Notes: a model not told the origin generated them from the letters alone. DNA of 64,000 bases from Carideicomes alvinocaridis (GCA_005473895.2 SRJI02000001.1:186001-250000); one strand, 5' to 3'; numbered from the stretch's first letter, positions 17,110 through 26,295 are shown. Translations and numbers: made by a program.

Positions 17110-19190
17110 GTGCGCCCCGTGAACACTGTGGCGTCCAGCGGCCAGACCCCGCTGCGACCGACCCCGACCGGGTTGATCTCGAGCCCGGCGAAATCTGCTC
17201 CGAGATGCGGAGCGAGATCGGCGACCTGCCGGATCAGCGAGACCAACCCGTCCATGTCCAGAGGTGGCTTGCCGCGGGCGCCCTTCAAAACGGTGGCGAC
17301 GCGGCAGGACTCGACCATCGCAGCAATGTCGGCCTGGTCGAGCGGCAGAAGGCGGACGGCCACGTCGCGCATCATCTCCGTCAGGATGCCGCCGGCTCCG
17401 AACGTCAGGACCGGCCCGAATTCGGGATCGAGCCCCAGGCCCAGGATCACTTCCGCCTCGGGCTTGACGGTCTCACCGACCAAGAAGCCTTCCAGCTGCA
17501 GCGCGTTGCGCTCGGCGCTGTCCTGCATGGCCTTGACCGCATCGCGCAAGGCACCCTCGTCCGGCAAGGCCACCTCCACCAGTCCCAGCTCGGACTTGTG
17601 TACGACGCCTTTCGCGATGCCCTTCAGGGTGATGGGATAGCCAATGTTCGCCGCGACAGGATCGACCGCTCCCCCAACGGGCACGAAGTCTTCGCGCGGA
17701 AACGGTATGCCCAACTCGCGCAAGCGCGCCTTGCTCTTAGCCTCGTCGAGGGCAACGATCTCTCCCGGCACATCCTTCGGCATCCCCGTTTGCCCGTCAC
17801 GTAAGAGCTTGGAAGGCGAGGCCTTTGCCCGCGCCACGTGGAGGGCTCCGGTGGCGGCAGCCGTAAACGTCTCGACGCGCCCGAAGGTCGGGATGCGGGC
17901 CACGCGGAGGGTCGCGAGCGCCTCGGCGTTGAAAATCTCGGACGGCCAGATCGCGGAAATCGGCTTGCCAGTCCGGGCGTGGGTGGCGATCGCGGCCTCG
18001 GCCACTGCCGCGCCCCACGGGGCGACCAGCGGCGTATTGGCGATGACGATGGCATCGAAGTCCGGATCGTCCGCGAAGGCGTCCAGGCAGGTCGCGAAGC
18101 CCCCGTCGCGGCGGAAAGGCGTGCCGCCCACGTCCACCGGGTTGGATGCCGACAGGAACGCGGGAACGTCCCCCCGCATCTTTTCCACGGTCTGTTGCCC
18201 CGGAGTTGGCAGACGTACGACACCGGATTCCTCGAGCGCATCCGCGACGCACCCCCCGTAGCCGCCCGAGACCGAAATCACGCCCACCCGCTCTGCAGGC
18301 CCGGATCGCGCCACGTAATTGGCGACCGGCAGGAGATCCTCGATATTCGCCACGTCGATCCAGCCAAGCTGCTCGACAGCCGCCCGGTAAGCACCGCGCG
18401 CGCCCATGAGCGCGCCTGTGTGGCCGGCAGCGGCGCGGCGTCCGGCATCCGAACGACCGGCCTTGTAAACGACCACCGGCTTGCCGGCGGCATGCGCGCG
18501 ACGGGTCGCCGCGATCAGGCGCGCGCTGTCGCGCACGGCCTCCGCATAGATGGCGATGGCCCTCGTCTGCGGATCATCGGCCAGGTACTCCACGAAATCC
18601 GGCAGACCGTTGACCGCCTCGTTCCCGGTCGAGATCAGGTAGCTGAGCCCGATCCCCCCGCGCGCCGCTTCCTCCAGCAGACCGGACCCAAGCGCGCCAC
18701 TCTGCACCACAAGGCCGACGTCCCCGGCCGGCGGCAGATCGGCGCTGATGCGGCTGGTCGAGCTCATCGCGATGCCGCCGAAATTCACGTAGCCGGTCGT
18801 GTTCGGCCCCAGCAAGGACGCACCCGCCTCGGCGATCCGGCTGGTCAGCTTGCGCTGAAGCTCCCCTTCTCCGGCTTCGGCAAAGCCGCCCGTGATCACG
18901 ACAAAGGCCCGGCACCCAAGGTCGAGCCCCTTCTCGACCGAATCCAGAACCTGCGCCGCGGGCACCGAGATCAGCATGCAATCCGGAACGGTTTCCAGAT
19001 CGGCGATGTCGGTATGCGACTTCACGCCCTCCAGAACGACCGGTTCTCGCGTGACGATGTCAATGTGATCCTGATAGCCGTGCCGAAGCAGATGCTGGAA
19101 CACTGCCCTGGCCCCTACCTGAAACACGCCGGATTTGCTGGAAACCCCGACAAGCGCGACGGTTTTTGGGGCGAGAAGGTTGTCAAGCAT
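17106..19190 (-). CDS. ADP-forming acyl-CoA synthetase (acetate--CoA ligase family)
   Basis: A 694-residue NDP-forming acyl-CoA ligase with alpha and beta domains fused. Order: CoA-binding Rossmann domain (LLAPKTVALVGVSSKSGV), ligase domains with AAAGHTGALMGARGAYRAA (His is the likely phosphorylated residue) and ASNPVDVGG, then a C-terminal ATP-grasp domain with ITLKGIAKGVVHKSELG and GAGGILTEMMRDVAVRLLP. I start at ATG 19190 (MLDNLLAPK) because GGAG stands 6 nt before it; ATGs at 19202 and 19223 lack one. It leads the leftward operon with the CoA-transferase pair and may activate the imported acid. A TGTTCCGCA box is about 75 bp upstream. Confidence 0.9.
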   Translation of the reverse strand: MLDNLLAPKTVALVGVSSKSGVFQVGARAVFQHLLRHGYQDHIDIVTREPVVLEGVKSHTDIADLETVPDCMLISVPAAQVLDSVEKGLDLGCRAFVVITGGFAEAGEGELQRKLTSRIAEAGASLLGPNTTGYVNFGGIAMSSTSRISADLPPAGDVGLVVQSGALGSGLLEEAARGGIGLSYLISTGNEAVNGLPDFVEYLADDPQTRAIAIYAEAVRDSARLIAATRRAHAAGKPVVVYKAGRSDAGRRAAAGHTGALMGARGAYRAAVEQLGWIDVANIEDLLPVANYVARSGPAERVGVISVSGGYGGCVADALEESGVVRLPTPGQQTVEKMRGDVPAFLSASNPVDVGGTPFRRDGGFATCLDAFADDPDFDAIVIANTPLVAPWGAAVAEAAIATHARTGKPISAIWPSEIFNAEALATLRVARIPTFGRVETFTAAATGALHVARAKASPSKLLRDGQTGMPKDVPGEIVALDEAKSKARLRELGIPFPREDFVPVGGAVDPVAANIGYPITLKGIAKGVVHKSELGLVEVALPDEGALRDAVKAMQDSAERNALQLEGFLVGETVKPEAEVILGLGLDPEFGPVLTFGAGGILTEMMRDVAVRLLPLDQADIAAMVESCRVATVLKGARGKPPLDMDGLVSLIRQVADLAPHLGADFAGLEINPVGVGRSGVWPLDATVFTGRT

Positions 19191-19263
19191 GTGCAGCTCC
19201 ATGACGGCAATCTGGTTCCGCATGCATAGTGGCAGGAGGCATTGGGCGCAATATTATAAAAAC

Positions 19264-19283
19264 GTGTTCCGCATAATGGTTTC
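19264..19283. promoter_or_regulatory. Putative IclR-type operator, copy 3
   Basis: GTGTTCCGCATAATGG upstream of the acyl-CoA ligase operon, preceded by the AT-rich AATATTATAAAAA. It is the third copy of TGTTCCGCA-nn-ATG in the block. A weaker partial copy, GGTTCCGCATGCAT, lies nearby at 19214-19227. Confidence 0.5.
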
Positions 19284-19369
19284 TGACCATGTGCCGCCGA
19301 AGGTCTCGGTAAATCAGCGTGAATTCTATCCTGCGAGGCTGCATCGCGGCCCAAGAAAGGCAGGGTTTC

Positions 19370-19517
19370 CGGTCCCTGGCTGTCGCATATTGCCTGCAGC
19401 TTCGTGTTCATGCCGCCCTTGGTCCGTCCGATCAGGCGGCCGCCCCCCCTATTTGGCGGCCAGACTGGACGCCGTTCGGTGACCCTTCAGGTAGTTAGCG
19501 TCGATCATCACGGTCTC
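19370..19517 (-). pseudogene. IS5-family transposase fragment, degenerate
   Basis: Reading leftward from about 19517, the strand encodes VMIDANYLKGHRTASSLAAK followed by TAG. A shift of frame then gives GRLIGRTKGGMNTKLQAICDSQG. Both pieces are the hallmark middle part of IS5/IS427-group DDE transposases. No N- or C-terminal part and no terminal repeats are visible. The fragment sits between the acyl-CoA ligase promoter and the LysR gene, so it marks an old insertion at the boundary of two catabolic blocks. Confidence 0.7.
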
Positions 19518-19681
19518 CCAGAGAGGCTGAGGCCCCACGCCACGCGTAAAGCTCCTGCGAGGTGCGGCTCGTCCGGTTGAACGGACTCGTCAAGGCCCAC
19601 TCCCGACGATACCCTTCGCCCTTGCCCAAGCCGACCGCCACCAGGGGTCGCGCGCCCGGATGCAGAGAGTGTGCGAAGCGA

Positions 19682-20629
19682 ATGACCGAACTTCCTGATT
19701 CCCGGATCAAATATCGCCATCTGCGCTTTCTCGTCGAGTGCGTGCGGACCGGCACGCTGGCCGAGGCGGCCGGGCGCACCGGCGTCACGCCCTCTGCCGC
19801 ATCGAAGACCCTGAAGGAACTGGAGGATATCGTCGGTGAGCGGCTCGTGGAGAGGAACCGGCGCGGCCTGACCCTGACGCCGGCCGGCGAGGTATTGCAT
19901 CGCTATGCGAGCGCCAGTCTCACCGCGTTGCATCACGGCGTGGACCTGATTGCGAAAGCGCGGTCGGAGCTGCGGGCCAGCGTCCTCGTCGGCGCCCTGC
20001 CCAACGTGGCGGCACAGGTCATGCCCGCCGCCGTCACCACGTTCAAGGAGCGGATGCCCCAGGTCCCGGTGCGTATGGCCGCGGGAATGAACCGCCAGCT
20101 CATGACCCAGCTTCGCAACGGCGAACTCGATTTCGTCGTGGGGCGCCTGGCCGAGCCGGACGAGATGATGGGGCTGCATTTCGAGCGGCTCTACTTCGAG
20201 CGCTTCGCGCTCGTCGCCCGGCCGGGCCATCCGCTCGAGGGCGTGACGGAGTTCACGGAAGAAAACCTCGGCCGCTTCACCATGATCCTTCCGTCCTACG
20301 GCACCGTGATCCGCCCCGAGATCGACCGATTCATGATCGGTCTCGGCATCTCGCATTTTCCGGACGTGATGGAGACTCTCTCGCCCGATTTCAGTAAGGC
20401 TTTCGTTCGCCGTACCGATGCGCTCTGGCTTGTCCCGTATGGAGTGGTGAGAACCGACCTGCTGGAGGGTCGGTTGAGAGAGCTGGATATCGATCTGAGC
20501 TCGACTGGCGGCCCGGTGGGCATCTCAACCCTTGCGGAGGCGGGACTGAGCGCGCAGAGCCGCGTCTTCGCCTCATGCGTGAGAGAGGCTGCCGCGCAAT
20601 ACGCCTCCGAGGTATCGCAGCCGAATTGA
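19682..20629 (+). CDS. LysR-family regulator, PcaQ-like
   Basis: A 315-residue LysR protein. HTH: YRHLRFLVECVRTGTLAEAA then VTPSAASKTLKELEDIVGERLVERNRRG; the effector-binding domain contains VLVGALPNVAAQVMPAAV and GELDFVVGRLAEPDEM. The overall pattern is that of PcaQ/GbpR-like activators. ATG 19682 is the first start placing the HTH at the usual distance; its RBS is weak. The gene precedes the TauD-sulfatase-TRAP genes on the same strand by about 117 nt and is the obvious local regulator, though the ligand is unknown. Confidence 0.88.
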   Translation: MTELPDSRIKYRHLRFLVECVRTGTLAEAAGRTGVTPSAASKTLKELEDIVGERLVERNRRGLTLTPAGEVLHRYASASLTALHHGVDLIAKARSELRASVLVGALPNVAAQVMPAAVTTFKERMPQVPVRMAAGMNRQLMTQLRNGELDFVVGRLAEPDEMMGLHFERLYFERFALVARPGHPLEGVTEFTEENLGRFTMILPSYGTVIRPEIDRFMIGLGISHFPDVMETLSPDFSKAFVRRTDALWLVPYGVVRTDLLEGRLRELDIDLSSTGGPVGISTLAEAGLSAQSRVFASCVREAAAQYASEVSQPN

Positions 20630-20746
20630 TGTCCTTTTTCTCACGTTGAAGCAGCAGAACTCAGTTTCACCGCGCATTCTCCGACATTAGCGTTGAGGGA
20701 GATTTCGGATGGGCTCTGCCTGTCCCCGTTCGCAAGGAGGAGCGAG

Positions 20747-21709
20747 ATGAACCAATCCGCTGTCGCCGAACCGGCCGCGAAAGCCGGACTCGATGTAAAA
20801 CGCAAAGGTGTCTTCCTGGGCGCGGAGGTCCGCGGCGTCGACCTGACGCAGGAGCTGGACAAGGCCACGATCGACGCGCTCAAGCAGGCCCATGCGGAGC
20901 ATGGCGTGCTGGTCTTCCCGGATCAGGAGATCAGTTCGGAAGACCTGAAGCGTTTCGGGCGCTACTTCGGAGACCTGTCCGTGCACCCGTTCTCCACCAA
21001 CGCCGCCGACGCGCCGGAGCTGATCGTCTACGACAACAAGGAGGGCAACCCGCCGGCGCCCACCGACGTCTGGCACACCGACGAGACCTTCCGCGAAGCC
21101 CCTCCGATGGGCACCATCCTGTGCTCCAAGATCGTGCCGGAGGTGGGGGGCGACACTGCCTTCGCCAGCATGACCGCGGTCTGGGAAGGCCTGTCGGACC
21201 GGATGCAGCATTTCCTGCTGGGGCTCGAGGCCATTCACGATTTCAAGCCGTTCCGGATGCTCTTCGACGCCACCCCCGAGGGCAAGGCGAAGGAGCGCAG
21301 CTACGAGGACAAGTATCCGCCCGTAGTGCACCCGGTGGTGACCGAACACCCGATCACCGGCAAGCGCGCACTTTTCGTGAACCCCCAATTCACGCTCAAG
21401 ATTAAGGGCATGGAAGACGAAGAGAGCCAGATGCTGCTGGATCTTCTCTATCGCAAGACCAAGCGGCACGAATACCAGTACCGACATCACTGGTCCCCCA
21501 ACATGGTCGTCTTCTGGGACAATCGCTGGACCCAGCATTCCGCGCTGCACGACTACTATCCGCAACGCCGATTGATGGAGCGCGTGACCGTGGGCGGGAC
21601 CAAACCTGTCCCCGCCGCACCTGCCGTGGACGAGGCCGAGCTGCGCCGCTACCTGATGCCGCCGGTCACCGCCTTCAAGAACCGCGCCAAGCGTCAGCAC
21701 GACCAGTGA
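20747..21709 (+). CDS. TauD/TfdA-family alpha-ketoglutarate-dependent dioxygenase
   Basis: A 320-residue Fe(II)/2-oxoglutarate dioxygenase. The metal triad is visible: His110 and Asp112 in DVWHTDETF, and the distal His264 in WDNRWTQHSALHDYYP with the following arginine-rich RRLMERVT. Strong RBS AAGGAGG 6 nt before ATG 20747. Members hydroxylate next to a sulfonate, sulfate ester or aryloxy group and so release it. With a sulfatase and a TAXI-TRAP importer immediately downstream, an organosulfur substrate (alkyl sulfate or sulfonate) is a reasonable inference. Confidence 0.92.
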   Translation: MNQSAVAEPAAKAGLDVKRKGVFLGAEVRGVDLTQELDKATIDALKQAHAEHGVLVFPDQEISSEDLKRFGRYFGDLSVHPFSTNAADAPELIVYDNKEGNPPAPTDVWHTDETFREAPPMGTILCSKIVPEVGGDTAFASMTAVWEGLSDRMQHFLLGLEAIHDFKPFRMLFDATPEGKAKERSYEDKYPPVVHPVVTEHPITGKRALFVNPQFTLKIKGMEDEESQMLLDLLYRKTKRHEYQYRHHWSPNMVVFWDNRWTQHSALHDYYPQRRLMERVTVGGTKPVPAAPAVDEAELRRYLMPPVTAFKNRAKRQHDQ

Positions 21710-21730
21710 CGGACACTTCGCCAGGATCAG

Positions 21731-21756
21731 CGCGCGCCGCCTTTAGGCGGGGCGCG
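21731..21756. terminator. Stem-loop between dioxygenase and sulfatase genes
   Basis: GCGCCGCC-TTTA-GGCGGGGCGC forms a GC-rich hairpin of about ten pairs with one G.G mismatch. There is no clear U-run, so it may be an attenuator or processing site in a common transcript rather than a full terminator. Confidence 0.35.
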
Positions 21757-21775
21757 ACGAGGCGGCTCGGAGAGT

Positions 21776-23356
21776 ATGATGCCGGGACCTAATTTCGTCT
21801 TTATCATCACCGACCAGCAGCGGGCAGATTCGCTGGGATGCACCGGCCACCCGGTGGTTCGCACTCCGGCGCTGGACGGGCTGGCGGGCCGCGGGACGCT
21901 TTTCACCGACGCCTACGTGGCAAGCCCCGTCTGCATGCCCAACCGCGCCAGCCTGATGACCGGGCGGATGCCTTCGCTGCACGGAGTCCGGCTCAACGGG
22001 GTGCCGCTGTCACGGAGGAACGTGACCTTCGTGGAGCTGCTGCGCGCGGCGGGCTACGATACCGGGCTGATCGGCAAGAGCCATCTGCAGAATTTCTCCG
22101 ACATGCCGGCCATCCGTGGCGCGGCAGGGGAGACGGGAAAGTGCCCGCCGCCGCCCGACCTCGCCCAAGCGGTGCGGCAGGAGGATGGCGCGGGGTACGA
22201 CATCGAATCCCCCGACTTCTGGGACCGCGAGGATGCCGCGGTGGAGACGCCCTTTTACGGCTTCGACCACGTGGAGCTGATCACGGGCCACGGCGACCGT
22301 GTGGGCGGCGACTATCGGCGCTGGCTGCTGGAGCGCGAGCCGGCGGCGGACGACCTTACCGGCGCCGAGAACCAGCTGCCCCATGACTACACTTGCCCGC
22401 AGGCCGTGCGCACGGCGCTGCCGGAGGAGCTTTATTCCACCAGCTTCATCGCCGAGCGCGCCGAGGCATGGCTGGCAGAGCGGTCGGGTGACGACCGCCC
22501 CTTCTTCCTGAATGTGTCCTTTCCCGACCCGCACCACCCGCTCAACCCGCCGGGGCGTTTCTGGGACATGTATGACCCGGCCGACATGCCGGTGCCCGCT
22601 GCGTTCCGGGTAAATGACTGGACACCGCCTGCCCATGTCGCGGCCGTGCTGGAAGAACGCGAGGCCGGTCGGGCCAAACTGAACGGCATGAACACGATCG
22701 GCATCACCGCGCGCGAGGCGCAGGAGGCGCAAGCGTTGACCTGCGGCATGGTCACCATGATCGACGAGGCCGTGGGGCGCATCCTCGCGGCGCTCGAGGC
22801 CTCGGGCCGAAGCAGGGATACGGTGGTGATCTTCACCAGCGATCACGGCGACAACCTAGGCGATCATCGACTGCTGCTGAAGGGCGCGGAGCCCTATCAG
22901 CAGGTCACGCGGGTGCCCCTGATCTGGGCCGAACCCGGGGGCGAAGCGCACCGGACCCGCGAACTGGCCAGCACGATCGACATTTCTGCGTCCGTGCTCG
23001 ACCGGGCGGGCCTGGCCCCGTACGAGGGAATGCAGGGGCAATCCCTGCTCCCGGTGGTGCGGGGGGAAGCGAAAGGTCGCGACAATGTGCTGATCCAGTA
23101 CGAACACCAGCGCCCGCATCCCGCATGGGGGGTGCCGCCGCGGGTGCACACGATTGTGGAAGATGGCTGGCGGCTCAGCCTCTTCCCCGGCGAAGCAGGC
23201 GGCGAGCTCTACGATCTGGAGGAGGATCCTGACGAGCTACGCAATCTCTGGGACGCACCGGAAGCGGCGTCCCGCAAGGCCATGCTTTTCGAAAGCCTGG
23301 CGCGGGCCGAGATGGCCTGCGTCGACACGGTTCCCTTGCCGACGGGGCTGGCTTGA
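21776..23356 (+). CDS. Sulfatase (arylsulfatase/choline-sulfatase-like)
   Basis: A 526-residue alkaline-phosphatase-superfamily sulfatase that hydrolyses a sulfate ester. The N-terminal metal site is FIITDQQRADSLG (Asp13). The signature SPVCMPNRASLMTGRMP holds Cys53, the residue converted to formylglycine (C-x-P-x-R intact). The second metal half is FTSDHGDNLGDH with a following Lys. There is no signal peptide, so it acts in the cytoplasm, after import by the adjacent transporter. ATG 21776 is followed at once by a second ATG. It could also be a phosphonate monoester hydrolase-type relative. Confidence 0.9.
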   Translation: MMPGPNFVFIITDQQRADSLGCTGHPVVRTPALDGLAGRGTLFTDAYVASPVCMPNRASLMTGRMPSLHGVRLNGVPLSRRNVTFVELLRAAGYDTGLIGKSHLQNFSDMPAIRGAAGETGKCPPPPDLAQAVRQEDGAGYDIESPDFWDREDAAVETPFYGFDHVELITGHGDRVGGDYRRWLLEREPAADDLTGAENQLPHDYTCPQAVRTALPEELYSTSFIAERAEAWLAERSGDDRPFFLNVSFPDPHHPLNPPGRFWDMYDPADMPVPAAFRVNDWTPPAHVAAVLEEREAGRAKLNGMNTIGITAREAQEAQALTCGMVTMIDEAVGRILAALEASGRSRDTVVIFTSDHGDNLGDHRLLLKGAEPYQQVTRVPLIWAEPGGEAHRTRELASTIDISASVLDRAGLAPYEGMQGQSLLPVVRGEAKGRDNVLIQYEHQRPHPAWGVPPRVHTIVEDGWRLSLFPGEAGGELYDLEEDPDELRNLWDAPEAASRKAMLFESLARAEMACVDTVPLPTGLA

Positions 23357-23401
23357 AGGCCCGTCCGAGGGAGCAATATCAGGAAACTGGGAGGAAAGAT
23401 C

Positions 23402-24346
23402 ATGAAACTGCTGACCTATGTCTGCGCTGCAGCCATCTCGGCGACGCTTGCCGCGCCGGTGGCCGCCCAAAGCTACGGGATCGCCACGGGCAATCCGGGC
23501 ACGCTGTTCCACAACATCGGCACCGCCGTCGCCAACACGGCGAACAATGCCGGGCTGCGGACCACGGTGCAGCCCGCCACCAGCACGAACCAGTACATCC
23601 CCTATGTGGGCTCCGGCGGCATCGATTTCGGCGTCGCCAACCTTCAGGAAGTCTCCTACGCCGAGCAGGGCGCAGGATGGTTCGAAGGGATGGAAAGCCC
23701 CGACCTGCGCATCGTTGGCATGATCATGCCCCTGCGCCTGGGCATCTTCACCCGCGCCGATGATGGTATCGGCAGTATTGCCGAGCTCGAAGGCCGCCCC
23801 GTGGCCGATGGCTATACCGCTCAACAGACTATTCTTCCGCTGATCGATGGGCTGCTCGCCACCGCCGACCTGACGCGGGACGATATCGAAAGCGTCATGG
23901 TGCCCAGCACCAGCGCCGGGGCCGATGCCTTCATGTCGGGTGAGGCGGACGCTTTCGTCTTCGCCTTCGGGGCCGGCAAGGTTCGCGAGGCTGATGCCTC
24001 GGTCGGGGGGCTTTATGCGCTGCCGATGGAGCCGACGGAGGAGAACCTCACCGCGATGCGCAAGTACTGGCCCACCGCCTTCTTCACCCAGATCGAGGGC
24101 GGCAGCACCCCGGGCGTGCCCGAGACCGACACCTACATGGCCTATCCGCAGGTGGTGTTCACCCATGCCAGCGCCGACGAGCAGGCCGTCTACGAGATGA
24201 CCAAGGCGCTTTACGAGGGGAAGGACACGCTGACCGAGACCTTCAAGCCCTTCGCCGGCTTCAACCCCGACGACATGCACGGCGATGGCGGCGGTGTGAA
24301 GTTCCATCCCGGCGCCCTGCGCTTCTACGAGGAAAAGGGCCTCTGA
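23402..24346 (+). CDS. TAXI-family TRAP transporter solute-binding protein
   Basis: A 314-residue periplasmic binding protein. Signal peptide MKLLTYVCAAAISATLAAPVAAQ, then SYGIATGNPGTLFHNIGTAVA, the TAXI start. Further family pieces: GGIDFGVANLQEVSYA and VKFHPGALRFYEE at the C-terminus. RBS GGAGGAAAG lies 3-8 nt before the ATG. It sits 45 nt after the sulfatase and 26 nt before its permease. It is only loosely similar to the binding protein at 10.9 kb, so the two systems probably carry different ligands. Confidence 0.92.
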   Translation: MKLLTYVCAAAISATLAAPVAAQSYGIATGNPGTLFHNIGTAVANTANNAGLRTTVQPATSTNQYIPYVGSGGIDFGVANLQEVSYAEQGAGWFEGMESPDLRIVGMIMPLRLGIFTRADDGIGSIAELEGRPVADGYTAQQTILPLIDGLLATADLTRDDIESVMVPSTSAGADAFMSGEADAFVFAFGAGKVREADASVGGLYALPMEPTEENLTAMRKYWPTAFFTQIEGGSTPGVPETDTYMAYPQVVFTHASADEQAVYEMTKALYEGKDTLTETFKPFAGFNPDDMHGDGGGVKFHPGALRFYEEKGL

Positions 24347-24372
24347 GCCCTCCCCGCTGACGGAGCCTGTCG

Positions 24373-26295
24373 ATGATTGCGCTGCCTTCCCGTTTCTGGC
24401 GCCCGCTCGCGAATATCGCGGCCGCTGCCATGACGCTGCTCGCCATCATGTGGGCTCTCAACGTGCCCCGGATGCTGGGGGTCGGGTTCTACCCCCAGCA
24501 ATTCCTCGGCCTGATCCTGGCCATCGCGCTTTTCGTGGCCTTCCTGTCCCTGCCCGGCCGGCCGGGCACCAAGCGTGAGACCGTGCCGTGGTGGGACGTC
24601 GTCTTCGCTCTGATCTCGGCCGCGGCGGCGCTCTGGGTCGCGCTGCGTTATCCGACGCTGACCAACCAGATATTCATGCACCCGCCCGAGATCTGGATCC
24701 CTGGCGGGCTGCTGGTCCTGGCGCTGCTGGAGACGGTTCGCCGGGCGACCGGTTGGGCGCTGCCGATCATCCTCGTTTCATTTCTTGCCTATGCGCTTCT
24801 GGCCGACCGGTTTCCGGGTGGGCTGGAAGGTCGGCCGCAGGGCTGGCAGCAGCTCGCGGCCTATATGAGTTTCGATTCCAACGGCGTGCTGGGCCTGCCC
24901 TTGTCGGTGGCAGCGACGGTGGTGGTTGCCTTCATCTTCTTCGGAGTGGTTCTGAACATCGCCGGCGGCTCGGTCTTCTTCACCGATGCGGCAATGCGCC
25001 TGATGGGCCGTTACCGGGGCGGGTCGATGAAGATCTCGGTCCTCGCCTCGGCCCTCTTCGGTTCGATTTCGGGATCCGCGGTGGCGAACGTCGCCAGCAC
25101 CGGGGTGATTACGATCCCGATGATCAAGCGTGACGGCTACCCCGCTCACAAGGCCGCAGCGATCGAAGCCGTCGCCTCGACCGGCGGGCAGCTCACGCCT
25201 CCGGTGATGGGTGCCGCGGCCTTCCTGATGGCCGAGTTTCTCGCCGTGCCCTATTCCACCGTGGTGATCGCAGCGATCGTGCCCGCGGTGCTCTACTATG
25301 TCGCCGTCTTTGTTCAGGCCGATCTCGAGGCCGCGCGCATGGGAATCCTCGCCGTCCCCCGCGACCAGATTCCCTCGCGCCGCAAGGTGATGAGCGGATT
25401 GCATTTCCTCCTGGGCTTCGGCGTGCTAATCTATGCGCTCTTCTTCATGAACTGGCAGCCGGAGCGCGCGGCCCTGCTGGCAGCAGCCATGATTGTCGCG
25501 ACCGTCCTGATCTTCGGCTATAACGGCACCCGCCCCGGCTTGAGGACCCTTCTATCGAGCTTCGCCGGCGCCGGGCACGCGGTAGTGGAGATCATCCTCA
25601 TCTCGGCCGCCTCCGGCATCGTGATCGGCGTGCTGAACGTCACGGGGCTGAGCTTCAACCTGACCTACCTGCTGGTGCAGATCGGTGGTGACAGCCTGAT
25701 CCTCCTCCTGGCGCTTTCCGCAGCAGTTTGCGTCGTGCTGGGTATGGGACTGCCAACGTTGGGCGTCTATGTGCTCCTGGCGGCGCTCGTCGCCCCCGCC
25801 CTCACCAAGCTGGGGATCGAGCCGATCGCGGCCCATCTCTACGTTCTCTACTTCGGCATGATGTCGATGATCACCCCGCCCATCGCGCTTGCGGCCTTCG
25901 CCGGCGCGGCCATTGCCAAGGCGCCGGCCATGACCACCGGGTTTGCCGCCATGCGCTTCGGCTGGCTGGCCTATGTCATCCCTTTCCTATTTGTGTTCTC
26001 ACCCGCATTGCTGCTCGACGGCAGCCGGGCCGAGGTGGCCATAGTCTGCCTGACCGCGATCGCAGGGGTGATCTTCGTCTCGGCTGCGCTGGCGGGATAT
26101 TTTGCCACGATCCTGCCGATCCCGACGCGAATCCTGTTGGGGACTGCGGGTCTGCTGTCGCTCATTCCGTTCCAGAGCTTCGAGGTGCCTCTCGTGATAA
26201 GCCTCGCCGGCCCTTTGCTGGGGGCGGCCATCCTCGTCCACGACCATCGCCGCAAGCCCAAGCCAGAGCCCTCTGGCGTTGCGACACAGCGCTAG
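24373..26295 (+). CDS. TRAP transporter fused permease (TAXI type)
   Basis: A 640-residue fused small plus large TRAP permease with about 16-18 membrane segments. Signatures include SALFGSISGSAVANVASTG, VASTGGQLTPPVMGAAAFLMAE, LGMGLPTLGVYVLLA and MITPPIALAAFAGAAIAKAP. It partners the binding protein 26 nt upstream and closes the organosulfur block. A 115-bp part of this gene (25139-25253) occurs again almost unchanged at 58009-58123. Confidence 0.93.
   Translation: MIALPSRFWRPLANIAAAAMTLLAIMWALNVPRMLGVGFYPQQFLGLILAIALFVAFLSLPGRPGTKRETVPWWDVVFALISAAAALWVALRYPTLTNQIFMHPPEIWIPGGLLVLALLETVRRATGWALPIILVSFLAYALLADRFPGGLEGRPQGWQQLAAYMSFDSNGVLGLPLSVAATVVVAFIFFGVVLNIAGGSVFFTDAAMRLMGRYRGGSMKISVLASALFGSISGSAVANVASTGVITIPMIKRDGYPAHKAAAIEAVASTGGQLTPPVMGAAAFLMAEFLAVPYSTVVIAAIVPAVLYYVAVFVQADLEAARMGILAVPRDQIPSRRKVMSGLHFLLGFGVLIYALFFMNWQPERAALLAAAMIVATVLIFGYNGTRPGLRTLLSSFAGAGHAVVEIILISAASGIVIGVLNVTGLSFNLTYLLVQIGGDSLILLLALSAAVCVVLGMGLPTLGVYVLLAALVAPALTKLGIEPIAAHLYVLYFGMMSMITPPIALAAFAGAAIAKAPAMTTGFAAMRFGWLAYVIPFLFVFSPALLLDGSRAEVAIVCLTAIAGVIFVSAALAGYFATILPIPTRILLGTAGLLSLIPFQSFEVPLVISLAGPLLGAAILVHDHRRKPKPEPSGVATQR
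25139..25253. repeat. 115-bp direct repeat, copy A (inside TRAP permease gene)
   Basis: This segment encodes the conserved VASTGGQLTPPVMG region of the permease. By eye it matches 58009-58123 in the same orientation with one mismatch (C at 25242, T at 58112). Copy A is in the intact gene and is therefore the likely source. Confidence 0.9.

Noticed and set aside
19412-19681. Possible upstream extension of the LysR protein to ATG 19562
   Set aside because: The added 40 residues come from sequence next to IS5 debris and lie before the normal LysR N-terminus; ATG 19682 gives the usual length.
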